Below are positions 9,847 through 17,400 of a stretch of 64,000 bases of DNA, in pieces. The position numbers and the translations under genes are program-made. A model generated the notes under the pieces. It had not been told where the DNA came from. It saw only the letters and a program-made list of their open reading frames with translations, and searched no databases. The stretch covers positions 18,597-82,596 of the forward strand of contig NZ_JACJVO010000010.1 in assembly GCF_014212055.1 (NCBI RefSeq), given 5' to 3'. Source of the DNA: Cohnella zeiphila. Its GTDB lineage: Bacteria > Bacillota > Bacilli > Paenibacillales > Paenibacillaceae. How positions within the stretch are numbered: the stretch's first letter is position 1; each line of letters begins with the position of its first letter.

Positions 9847-10000
9847 CGCAAGATCCTCCTGATTATCCGCTAGAATAAAGACTTTATGCGTCCTATAATA
9901 GAATAAAAGCGTTTGCGGACACATGGATGAATTTGTTCGTTATATGGAATTTTGTAGTCATCTGCGGATATCTGCGAAGAGTTGGAGAGGAGGAACCCCC

Positions 10001-10849
10001 TTGCGCGAATCGTTCACCGTTACGATGGTCCATCCGTCGCCCCGTCCCGGCGCGGCGCTCAGCATCCTGTTCGCCGGACAGTCGCAGACCGTGCCGGAGC
10101 ACCGCATGGGGCCGCAGAAGGTGGATTACGTGCTGATCCATACCGTCATCGAGGGAACGGGCTGGTTCCGCTGCCGGGAGCGGCATTACGACCTGGGGCC
10201 GGGAGACAGCTTCGTCATCTTGCCTGGGGAGCTTTATACGTATCAGGCCGACGGGAAGGATCCGTGGCGATACCGGTGGATCGCCTTCCGCGGCGCGGAG
10301 GCGGACCGCTGGCTCGCTGCGGCGGGAATCGACGCGGAGCGGCCGATCGTGAAGGGCGGACACGAAACGGCGCTCCGGGCGATGACCGCCGTGGAGCGCT
10401 GCTTCCGCGAGAAAGAGTGGACCGCGGACTGGGAAGCGGAAGGCTGGCTGCGGCTCGCCTTCTCGGCCTGGGCCGGGGCGAACCGGCCCGCGGGGCCGCC
10501 CACCGCCGCCACGGCCAAGAGCGTCGCGGCGGCCGAGGCCGACCGCGCCGCCCGCTGGCTGCAGGCGCAGGCTGCCGGCCCCGTCACGATCGCGCGGATG
10601 GCGCGGGAGCTCGGGTATCACCGGACGCACCTGACCAAGCTTTTTCACGCCGAGATGGGGATGTCGCCGATCCGCTATCTGCAGCAGCTGAGGATGGAGC
10701 GGGCCAAGACGCTGCTCTTGGAGCCGCTGCGAATCGAGGAGGTCGCGCTGTCTGTCGGCTATGCCGATCCGCTCTACTTCTCCAAGTCGTTCAGGAAGTG
10801 GGTCGGCTGCACGCCGACGGAGTACCGGCAAGGGCTCGGCCGGACTTGA
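10001..10849 (+). CDS. AraC-family regulator with cupin sensor domain, 282 aa
   Basis: I place the start at the TTG at 10001 because GGAGAGGAGG lies 7 bases upstream; the longer in-frame reading from 9923 has no such signal. The N-terminal half is an AraC-type cupin sugar-binding domain (LGPGDSFVILPGELYTY). The C-terminal hundred residues contain both helix-turn-helix motifs (ARMARELGYHRTHLTKLFH and IEEVALSVGYADPLYFSKSF). It is divergent from the GH4 gene and is its likely activator. A long Ala/Gly-rich linker separates the domains. Confidence 0.88.
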   Translation: MRESFTVTMVHPSPRPGAALSILFAGQSQTVPEHRMGPQKVDYVLIHTVIEGTGWFRCRERHYDLGPGDSFVILPGELYTYQADGKDPWRYRWIAFRGAEADRWLAAAGIDAERPIVKGGHETALRAMTAVERCFREKEWTADWEAEGWLRLAFSAWAGANRPAGPPTAATAKSVAAAEADRAARWLQAQAAGPVTIARMARELGYHRTHLTKLFHAEMGMSPIRYLQQLRMERAKTLLLEPLRIEEVALSVGYADPLYFSKSFRKWVGCTPTEYRQGLGRT

Positions 10850-10855
10850 TCCTTC

Positions 10856-11593
10856 TTACAATCCTTCGGAGCGTAAGCGCTGGCCGCCGTCGACCTCCAG
10901 CACCGTCCCCGTGACGAACGAATTGCCGATCAGATAGCAGATCGACTGGGCCAGATCCTCCGGCTCGCCGACCCGGCCGACCGGGATTTGGCCGGCGTAC
11001 TGCCGGAAAGCGGCCGCGCGCTGCTCTTCGGGCATCCAATTCCACCAGGCGGTGTTAACGATGCCCGGCGAGACGGCATTGACCCGGAGCGGAGCCAATT
11101 CCAGCGCCAGATTCGGCACCATCGCTTCGAGCGCGGCGTTGATGGCCGCGAGACCGGAGAGACCGGGAGCGGCCCGGCGGGCGGAGATCGCGGTGATGAA
11201 CGTGAGGGAGCCGGCCGGATTCAGCGTCTTCAGGCTGGCTTGCGCGCAAAGAAGCTGCGGCCAGAACTTCGCTTCGAAGCCGCCTCTCAGATCGTCCAGG
11301 GGCAGGTCGCGGAAGCCGCCCGCCCCCTTCGCTCCGGAGAGGGACAGAACCAAATGATCGAAGCTTCCCTGCCGCTCGAAGAAAGCTTGCACCGCTTCCG
11401 GCGACGAAGCGTCCAGCGTCTCTCCCTCGGCGCCGGCTCCGAGCGTCGCGAGCGCTTCATCGAGCTTCTTCCCGTCGCGCCCCGCGACGACGACGGACGC
11501 TCCGGCTTCGAGCAGCATGCGCGCGGCGGCCAGCCCCATGCCGGACGTGCCTCCCACGATAATGACGCGTTGACCGCGAATCGATTCGAACAT
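10856..11593 (-). CDS. SDR-family oxidoreductase-like protein lacking the catalytic Tyr-Lys pair, 245 aa
   Basis: Rossmann-fold short-chain dehydrogenase. GGTSGMG near residues 14-20 is the cofactor loop, and SFVTGTVLEVDGGQRL near the end is typical of the family. The start at 11593 has GGAGG 9 bases upstream; an in-frame ATG 18 bases earlier does not. The segment that normally holds YxxxK reads LAAIN, so the catalytic Tyr and Lys appear replaced by Leu and Asn. It may therefore be a non-catalytic or atypical SDR. It is divergent from a TetR gene with a shared palindrome, so TetR repression is likely. Confidence 0.85.
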   Translation of the reverse strand: MFESIRGQRVIIVGGTSGMGLAAARMLLEAGASVVVAGRDGKKLDEALATLGAGAEGETLDASSPEAVQAFFERQGSFDHLVLSLSGAKGAGGFRDLPLDDLRGGFEAKFWPQLLCAQASLKTLNPAGSLTFITAISARRAAPGLSGLAAINAALEAMVPNLALELAPLRVNAVSPGIVNTAWWNWMPEEQRAAAFRQYAGQIPVGRVGEPEDLAQSICYLIGNSFVTGTVLEVDGGQRLRSEGL

Positions 11594-11646
11594 AAGTATG
11601 CGCCTCCTCAAGGGTGGATTTCTTTTCCTGAATCGATTATAATACT

Positions 11647-11664
11647 TTACGTAACGTAATGTAA
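11647..11664. promoter_or_regulatory. Candidate TetR operator between SDR and tetR genes
   Basis: TTACGTAAC and GTAATGTAA form an 18-bp imperfect palindrome (7 of 9 arm positions match) in the 103-bp divergent promoter region. Its position fits autoregulation and repression of the SDR gene by the TetR protein at 11697. Confidence 0.55.
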
Positions 11665-11696
11665 ATAATCAATTTTAAAAAAAGGAGACTTTCCAT

Positions 11697-12302
11697 ATGG
11701 TCGCAAAAAGCACCGGCACATCCGGCGGCCCCGGACGGCCCCGCAGTCAGGAAGCGTGGGAAGCCGTCATGAAGGCCGTCGACGCGCTGCTTGAGACGCA
11801 AGGCTATCGCCGGCTGACGATGGAAGCCATCGCCAAGGAGGCGGGCGTCGGCAAGCCGACTTTGTACCGGTGGTGGCCCAACGCCCCGTCCATCGTTATC
11901 GAAGCGCTTCTGAGGAAGGCCGACGACGGCATCGGACTTCCGGACACCGGCTCGCTGCGGAACGATCTGATCTCGTACGTTACGGAAACCTGCCGGATCC
12001 TGGCGGGCCCGACCGGGGAGATCGTGGCCCGGCTTATGGCGGAGACCCAGTTCGATGCGGAATTCGCGGATACCTTCCGGCAGAAGTTCATCTATGTTCG
12101 CCGCGAGGCGCTCGCCTCCCTGCTGCGCCGCGGCGCCGAACGAGGGGAAATTCCGACGAACGCCGATCTCGAGTGGCTGGCCGATCTGTGTTACGGCCCG
12201 ATCTGGTATCGGCTGCTGAACCGCCACGCCGAGCTGGACGACGCGTTCGCGAGCCGGATCGTCGACCTTCTGCTTCTCGGCGCGCGAACGCCCGCCGATT
12301 GA
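11697..12302 (+). CDS. TetR/AcrR-family transcriptional regulator, 201 aa
   Basis: N-terminal helix-turn-helix LTMEAIAKEAGVGKPTLYRWW is a textbook TetR recognition helix. The rest is an all-helical ligand and dimer domain of normal length. AAGGAGA lies 8 bases before the ATG. It is divergent from the SDR gene with a palindrome between them, the common arrangement in which TetR represses its neighbour. The ligand is unknown. Confidence 0.92.
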   Translation: MVAKSTGTSGGPGRPRSQEAWEAVMKAVDALLETQGYRRLTMEAIAKEAGVGKPTLYRWWPNAPSIVIEALLRKADDGIGLPDTGSLRNDLISYVTETCRILAGPTGEIVARLMAETQFDAEFADTFRQKFIYVRREALASLLRRGAERGEIPTNADLEWLADLCYGPIWYRLLNRHAELDDAFASRIVDLLLLGARTPAD

Positions 12303-12317
12303 GGCCGGCGGGCGTTC
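12286..12317. terminator. Stem-loop overlapping the tetR stop codon
   Basis: GAACGCCCGCCG pairs perfectly with CGGCGGGCGTTC (12 bp) around an 8-base loop that contains the tetR stop. The adjacent runs are A-rich rather than T-rich, so termination efficiency is uncertain. It lies between convergent genes. Confidence 0.45.
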
Positions 12318-12327
12318 CAGAAAAACG

Positions 12328-13410
12328 CTATTGGTAAGTGACTTGCGCGGCGAGCGGGTGCGAGCTCGGAATGACGTGGTAATACGTCACGCCCGGCACG
12401 AACGGCAGTTCTTTGCCGTCCTTCATCAGACGAACGATGTCGCCCTTCTTGCGCTGCCACGTGCAGGCGATGACATGGCCCTGCTGGAACAGCAGCGCGT
12501 CCCCGCCGCTGTACAGGTCAATGTCCAGACGGCCGTAGTCGTCGTAGATTTTATGCTTCGCGGAGATGAACACGAGATTGGCGGCGGTCAGCTGCTCGTT
12601 GTTGTTCTTGTCGATGTGAGGCTCGCCGTTGACCGATCTCAAGTACAGTCCCTTGGAAGCGTCGTACGCATACGACACTTTGTAGCTGGACAGCTCGAAC
12701 TTCGCTTCGACGCTCGTCGCCGCCGGCTCGGAATCCAGATGGGGCTGCGCATCGAAGTACAGCGACGGTTCGGGAGCCGTCTCGTCGAACTTGCGCTTCT
12801 GCGCCCCTTCGCGGAGCTTGTCCAGCGTGGAGTATAGATTGTGCGGCGCTTTGCGGGATTTGTCCCGGTAGAAGTAAGCGCCGGCGTTGTTGATCTCGTC
12901 CATGTCGGCCTTGCCCGAGTGCTGCAGCAGCGCGAGCGCGTCGTTGCTCGCTCCCGCGTGCACCAGAATGCCGCCGTACGTCTCCCCGATGTCGATCAGA
13001 TAGGGGCGGATGCTGCGGATCGGGCCGACCGGATCGGCAAAGTTCCGGCTCTGGAAAATCGCGACCAATCGCGTAATGCCGCCCTCGGCCAGCACCTCCC
13101 AGACGGTGTCGGCATGGGTCAGGCCCGATTGGGGCCGGGCTTCGCTGAAGTTGTTGATCATAATGGCAAGCGGACGCTGCGTGACGCTCTCCTCCACCGG
13201 CAAGCCGGTCAGCGGCGCAAGGAAGGATGCGGTCGGCGTCGCGGACGCGCTGGCCGAAGGCGATGCGGGCAAGCTCGGCACGGACGTCACGGGGTCGGCC
13301 GTCGCCGGCTCGTTCCCGCCGCTGCCGCCGCAGCCGGCCAAGGCCGTCAGGGCGGACGCCAGCGCGAGCGCGGCGGCGGTTCGCCTCATGCGGGCCGGAA
13401 TCGTGGGCAT
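12328..13410 (-). CDS. DUF3048 (YerB-like) lipoprotein, about 360 aa
   Basis: Signal peptide with lipobox TALAGC, then a Pro/Ser/Ala-rich linker and a DUF3048-type domain recognisable by RPLAIMINNFSEARPQSGLTHADTVWEVLAEGGITRLVAIF. The family is widespread in Firmicutes and extracytoplasmic; B. subtilis YerB is the namesake and no reaction is firmly established. I prefer the ATG at 13410, with GGAGG 11 bases upstream; an ATG at 13434 would add eight residues. It appears monocistronic. Confidence 0.85.
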   Translation of the reverse strand: MPTIPARMRRTAAALALASALTALAGCGGSGGNEPATADPVTSVPSLPASPSASASATPTASFLAPLTGLPVEESVTQRPLAIMINNFSEARPQSGLTHADTVWEVLAEGGITRLVAIFQSRNFADPVGPIRSIRPYLIDIGETYGGILVHAGASNDALALLQHSGKADMDEINNAGAYFYRDKSRKAPHNLYSTLDKLREGAQKRKFDETAPEPSLYFDAQPHLDSEPAATSVEAKFELSSYKVSYAYDASKGLYLRSVNGEPHIDKNNNEQLTAANLVFISAKHKIYDDYGRLDIDLYSGGDALLFQQGHVIACTWQRKKGDIVRLMKDGKELPFVPGVTYYHVIPSSHPLAAQVTYQ

Positions 13411-13513
13411 GGTCTCCAAATCCTCCGTCGGCATTTTTTCCCTGTTAGGATGTGCTCCTCCTATTAAAACATATCCGGGAACCGCTTGTCTCGGGCAGAG
13501 CGTTCCCGGACGC

Positions 13514-13538
13514 GAAAAAGCCGCCCGCAGCGGACGGC
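13514..13538 (-). terminator. Intrinsic terminator after the alpha/beta hydrolase
   Basis: On the minus strand GCCGTCCG and CGGGCGGC pair around a short loop and are followed by TTTTT, just past the hydrolase stop at 13572. Confidence 0.65.
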
Positions 13539-13571
13539 AAAACGACGATTGATTCTCCGATACTCCCCGGT

Positions 13572-14393
13572 TCAGATGCTCCAGTGATGCCACTCCTGCT
13601 GGCGCTGCTCATACCCCGTCAGCCAGTCGGCCGTTGCCTGTAGCAGCTCCTTCTTGTGCTCGCCGCTCGAATACGTATGATCCGCCTGGAACAGCACGAC
13701 TTTGTCGCAGCGTCCTTCGCCGCGCATCCAGAACGTTTTCTCCAGCAGGAACGTGTAGTCGACGGGAATCGTCTCGTCCCCCGTTCCGTGCACGAGCAGC
13801 ACGTCGCCCGAGAACTTCTGCGTTTCCTGGAACGGCTGATGGCGGAGTAGCGAGTCGAAGAAGTCGGGCGTCAGCGAGTAGCCCAGATAGTCGGCGGTCC
13901 CTTTGGTGACGGCCGTATCGTAAACGGACCGGCCGACGATGCGGACGATATCGTTAAAAGGATAGGCGACCGGCGACCAAAGCGCGAGCGATTTGACGCG
14001 GCGGTCGCGGACGGCGGTCAGCAGGGCAACCGCTCCGCCAAGGCTGTGGCCGAGCAGCGTCACGCGCAGCGGGTCGACCAGATCCAGCGCCAAGCCGTAG
14101 TCGATGACGGAGCGCGTCTGCGCGATCATCGAGTCGAGCCCGTGCTCGCCGTAGACGCCTTCGCTGTCCCCGCAGCCCGCGAAGTCGAAGCGGATGACGA
14201 GATGGCCTTTGGAGGCCAGTTCCCGGGCCGCCAGCACGAACAGCCGGTCGACGCCGATGCGGTTGCCGACGAAGCCGTGGGCGATGATGACCAGCGGCCA
14301 TTTGCGGTCGCACCGGGCCGCCGTGCCCTCCGGGTAGTGAATCGTCGCGGCAAGCGACAGGTTGTCGTGGCGAATCGTAAGCGAATGGATCAT
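13572..14393 (-). CDS. Alpha/beta-hydrolase (serine esterase/peptidase-like), 273 aa
   Basis: The core shows HGFVGNR (oxyanion region), the nucleophile elbow GHSLGG with Ser117, an acidic residue in HGTGDETIP and a late His in FQADHTYSSGEH, giving a complete Ser-Asp-His triad. No signal peptide is seen, so it is probably cytoplasmic. The start at 14393 follows GGAGGG by 6 bases; the 19 codons further upstream lack a binding site. It resembles broad-specificity bacterial esterases; the substrate is unknown. Confidence 0.88.
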   Translation of the reverse strand: MIHSLTIRHDNLSLAATIHYPEGTAARCDRKWPLVIIAHGFVGNRIGVDRLFVLAARELASKGHLVIRFDFAGCGDSEGVYGEHGLDSMIAQTRSVIDYGLALDLVDPLRVTLLGHSLGGAVALLTAVRDRRVKSLALWSPVAYPFNDIVRIVGRSVYDTAVTKGTADYLGYSLTPDFFDSLLRHQPFQETQKFSGDVLLVHGTGDETIPVDYTFLLEKTFWMRGEGRCDKVVLFQADHTYSSGEHKKELLQATADWLTGYEQRQQEWHHWSI

Positions 14394-14517
14394 GGCCGGC
14401 CCTCCATTTTCGTTAATTCCGATTGAATTAATATGAATTAATCCTATCATCCGCGCGCCGCCCTGTCAACGGATTTCGCCCCCCTCTCCCGAGAATGGCC
14501 GATAGAATATCGAGAAC

Positions 14518-14534
14518 ATGGGTATCCTACCCAT
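14518..14534. promoter_or_regulatory. Perfect 17-bp palindrome, possible operator
   Basis: ATGGGTA and TACCCAT flank a TCC centre. It lies between the divergent hydrolase gene (start 14393) and the small membrane protein (start 14639) and is too short and T-poor to be a terminator. An operator is the simplest reading; the cognate protein is unknown. Confidence 0.4.
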
Positions 14535-14638
14535 AGCGGCAACGATTCATCCACGCCAAGCGCGCGGTCCGCTTCGGTTCGGCCGCCGTCGTGCACGCGT
14601 TTCGACCGTTCGATCATTCTGCCCGGAGGTGAACCCGC

Positions 14639-14758
14639 TTGGCTGCATTCGTCCATTGGCTATCCCATCACGTGTTGACCACGATACTGATCATCGGGAC
14701 GCTGCTGGCTGTCGGCTACGTGATCGCCAACCGCCAGAACCTGTTCTGGAAAGAGTGA
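14639..14758 (+). CDS. Small single-pass membrane protein, 39 aa
   Basis: A TTG start with GGAGGTG 7 bases upstream opens a 39-codon frame ending in TGA. The product begins MAAFVHWLSHH and has one hydrophobic segment (TTILIIGTLLAVGYVIA), then a charged tail NRQNLFWKE. The strong ribosome binding site, membrane-helix composition and clean stop support a real gene. It stands alone between the hydrolase and the purine operon terminator region. The function is unknown. Confidence 0.6.
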   Translation: MAAFVHWLSHHVLTTILIIGTLLAVGYVIANRQNLFWKE

Positions 14759-14804
14759 CGGCTCCGAACGCGGAAACCGAAGCCGTACCAGGGGATTCCG
14801 TCCC

Positions 14805-14985
14805 ACGAGTTTACGGCAACGCGTGCCGCTATCGGCTCCGGCGAGATTCCAGCTCGCGGGTTTTGCGGCATCGAGGCCGCTATCGGCTTCGATCAGTTCG
14901 CGGGTTTTACGGCATCGAGTGCCGTTTCCGGCACGGCGAGCAGCGGCCCGGGGTTTTCCGGCACGTCGAGTCTAGCAGCATCCGG
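14805..14985. repeat. Degenerate tandem repeat, 44-52 bp spacing
   Basis: A motif resembling GGGTTTTRCGGCATCGAG recurs at about 14810, 14861, 14905 and 14954. Copies are diverged and contain short GC-rich dyads. No coding frame is convincing. It immediately precedes the better preserved repeat at 15007. Confidence 0.4.
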
Positions 14986-15006
14986 GCTCGTTCGAGTCCC
15001 CATCGC

Positions 15007-15190
15007 TAACGAAACCTCACGATCTTATTCAGCGAAAACAAAGCCGGTTTGCGCTCTAACGAAACGGAGGACGCTTATTCGCCCATTTTCTCCGGCAACC
15101 AGCCCTCATCGGCCCAGATAAGGTCTACTCGTTTCGTTACGTTTGGCCCAACCTTGATTTTGCCGGTATAGCGTCTCTGAGTTTCGTTAG
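15007..15190. repeat. 50-bp-spaced repeat: two direct and two inverted copies
   Basis: TAACGAAAC occurs at 15007 and 15057, 50 bp apart, each followed by CTTATTC. Its reverse complement GTTTCGTTA occurs at 15131 and 15181, again 50 bp apart. The array is therefore a palindrome of paired units. It lies between the small membrane protein and the purine operon terminator. No gene is seen in 14759-15223. Confidence 0.65.
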
Positions 15191-15223
15191 CGTGAACGCT
15201 CGCTTCCGCACTTCCAAGCCCGA

Positions 15224-15283
15224 CAAAAAAACCGCCGGCAAAGCTCCCGTCCCATTCCGTCCGGGGAGCCTTGCGGCGGTTTT
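15224..15283 (-). terminator. Terminator of the purine operon
   Basis: On the minus strand a stem beginning AAAACCGCCGCAAGGCTCCCC pairs with GGGAGCTTTGCCGGCGGTTTT and runs into seven T. It sits 70 bases past the purD stop. The 70 bases between hold several copies of a short ATTGCGT/GCATTGCGTTG motif of unknown meaning. Confidence 0.8.
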
Positions 15284-15352
15284 ATTGCGTATCATTGCTT
15301 GTAGTTGCATTGCGTTGTCGTTGCGACGCTTTGCATTACATTGCGTTGCTCT

Positions 15353-16633
15353 TTAGCCGCGACACGGCGCCTGCGGCGCCAGCGCCTTCGCTGCGATGTC
15401 CGTGCGATTTTGCTTGCCCTGGAAGCGGATCTTGTCGGCCGCGGCATAGGCCTTGTCCCGCGCCGCCGCGATGTCCGCGCCGAGCCCGACGACGCCGAGC
15501 ACCCGCCCGCCGTTCGTCACGATCCGGCCGTCTTTTTCCGCCGTACCGGCATGAAAAACGAGCGCGTCTCCCGCGTCCTCCAGCCCTTCGATCGGAATCC
15601 CCTTCGGATACGAGCCCGGATAGCCTTCCGAAGCCAGAATGACGCATACCGCCGCTTCGTCGCTCCAAGAGATGTCGATCTCGTTCAAGCGTCCGTTGAG
15701 GGACGCGAGGAAGATGTCGACGAGGTCGGTCTGCAAGCGCGGCAGTACGACCTGAGTCTCCGGGTCTCCGAAACGGGCGTTGAATTCGATCGTCTTCGGT
15801 CCGTCTTTGGTAATCATGAGTCCGGCGAAGAGAACGCCGCGGAACGGCCGGCCTTCGGCCACCATCGCGCGGGCCGTCGGCTTGACGATGTTCTCGATCG
15901 CGTCGTCGATGATCGACTGGGGAATGTGCGGCAGCGGCGAATACGTGCCCATGCCGCCGGTATTCGGCCCTTTGTCGCCGTCGAAAATCGGCTTGTGATC
16001 CTGCGCCGCCGGCATCGGACGCACCGTCTCGCCGTCGACGAACGCCAGAATCGACATTTCCTGTCCTTCGAGGAACTCCTCGATGACAACCTTTTCTCCG
16101 GCCGCGCCGAACGCCTTGCCCACCATCGTGTCCGCGAGCGCCTTCTCCGCTTCCTCGCGCGTGAAGCATACCGTGACGCCCTTGCCCGCGGCCAGGCCGT
16201 CCGCCTTGACGACGATCGGCACCGGCTGCGAATTCAGATACGCAAGCGCCGACTCATAATCCGTGAACGTCTCGTATTTGGCGGTCGGGATGTCGTACTT
16301 TTTGAGCAGGTTTTTCATGAAAATCTTGCTGCCCTCGATCTCCGCCGCGTTCTTGCGGGGACCGTACACCGGCACCCGCTTCGCCGCGAACGCGTCGACG
16401 ATTCCCGCCGCCAGCGGATCGTCCGGGCCGACGACGACCAGGTCGATCGCGTTGTCGAGCGCGAACTGAACGAGCTCGTCGAACTTGAATTCGTCCAGGT
16501 CGACCAGCTCCGCGAGCTGCGCGATGCCCGCATTGCCCGGCGCGCAGTACACCTGCTTGACCTTCTCGCTTCGCTTCAGCGCCCAGACGATCGCGTGCTC
16601 CCGGCCGCCGCGTCCGATGACAAGTATGCGCAC
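15353..16633 (-). CDS. purD: Phosphoribosylamine-glycine ligase (GAR synthetase), 426 aa
   Basis: Catalyses ATP-dependent joining of glycine to phosphoribosylamine, the second step of purine synthesis. The N-terminus MRILVIGRGGREHA is the PurD signature. The ATP-grasp region includes VVKADGLAAGKGV and the metal-binding EFNARFGDPETQ. Length is normal. It is the last gene of the operon, 16 bases after purO, as in Bacillus where purD is also last. Confidence 0.97.
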   Translation of the reverse strand: MRILVIGRGGREHAIVWALKRSEKVKQVYCAPGNAGIAQLAELVDLDEFKFDELVQFALDNAIDLVVVGPDDPLAAGIVDAFAAKRVPVYGPRKNAAEIEGSKIFMKNLLKKYDIPTAKYETFTDYESALAYLNSQPVPIVVKADGLAAGKGVTVCFTREEAEKALADTMVGKAFGAAGEKVVIEEFLEGQEMSILAFVDGETVRPMPAAQDHKPIFDGDKGPNTGGMGTYSPLPHIPQSIIDDAIENIVKPTARAMVAEGRPFRGVLFAGLMITKDGPKTIEFNARFGDPETQVVLPRLQTDLVDIFLASLNGRLNEIDISWSDEAAVCVILASEGYPGSYPKGIPIEGLEDAGDALVFHAGTAEKDGRIVTNGGRVLGVVGLGADIAAARDKAYAAADKIRFQGKQNRTDIAAKALAPQAPCRG

Positions 16634-16649
16634 GTTGCCAGCTCCCCCT

Positions 16650-17384
16650 TTAAACTTCCTTGTTGATGACCGTCAGAGACGCGGTTCCGTCCCCGATACG
16701 GATCGTCTTGACGAGCAAGGAAATCTTGTTGTCCTCATTCAGCAGATCCCAGTAGAACCGCGCCGTCTCTTGCTCGTCGTCGAACAGCGGCGCCAGCTGC
16801 GGCTCGCCCGCGAACGAAGGAAGCGGATTGCCGTCTCCCACGTACGTCGAGATGAAGTGGCCGTAGCCTGCGATCGCTTTTTCATAGTGGAAAAATTGCC
16901 GCTTCGTCTGCGACTCGTCGTTCTCGTTCGACTTGAGGATGGACAGCTTGTAGGCGTTCTGCCGGTCGTTCAAGTCGACGAGCCCCGAGATGCGCGGCGT
17001 GAAGTTCGGCGGATCCGGCTCATAGGTACGGGTCGCGAGCGCCTGCTCGAACGTGCTTCCTTGCTTCAGCGCCTCCCAAATCGTGTCGGTCTGGTCGCCG
17101 TTCGTCACGATATGGGCGCCGCCTTCATGCCGCAGCGGATAGTAAATGATGAGCGAAGGATCGGACAGCTTTGCGGGATCGCGCGCCTCCGTCCGGAGGA
17201 ATCCGTTCTCCTCAGGCACGAAAATCCGGTTGCGGCTGTTCTCGCTTCTGCCCATGATCCAATACACTTGTAAGTATCGCGTCGCGTCCGGCGTCAGCCC
17301 GATGACGATTCCGCGGCCCGGGTACGCGTTCTCCTTCAAGGTCTGTACGGTACGATCCGCCAGCTCCTGCCAATTCGCAGCCAT
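16650..17384 (-). CDS. purO: IMP cyclohydrolase, PurO-type, 244 aa
   Basis: Closes the ring of FAICAR to give IMP, the last step of the pathway. The protein starts with RGIVIGLTPDATRYLQVYWIMGRSENSRNR, and the FFHYEKAIAGYGHFISTYVGDGNPLPSF region is typical of the stand-alone IMP cyclohydrolase family first known from archaea as PurO. It replaces the N-terminal cyclohydrolase half of ordinary PurH, which is missing here. It sits 16 bases after the formyltransferase and 16 before purD. Confidence 0.88.
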   Translation of the reverse strand: MAANWQELADRTVQTLKENAYPGRGIVIGLTPDATRYLQVYWIMGRSENSRNRIFVPEENGFLRTEARDPAKLSDPSLIIYYPLRHEGGAHIVTNGDQTDTIWEALKQGSTFEQALATRTYEPDPPNFTPRISGLVDLNDRQNAYKLSILKSNENDESQTKRQFFHYEKAIAGYGHFISTYVGDGNPLPSFAGEPQLAPLFDDEQETARFYWDLLNEDNKISLLVKTIRIGDGTASLTVINKEV

Positions 17385-17400
17385 GTTCGTCGCCCCTTCC

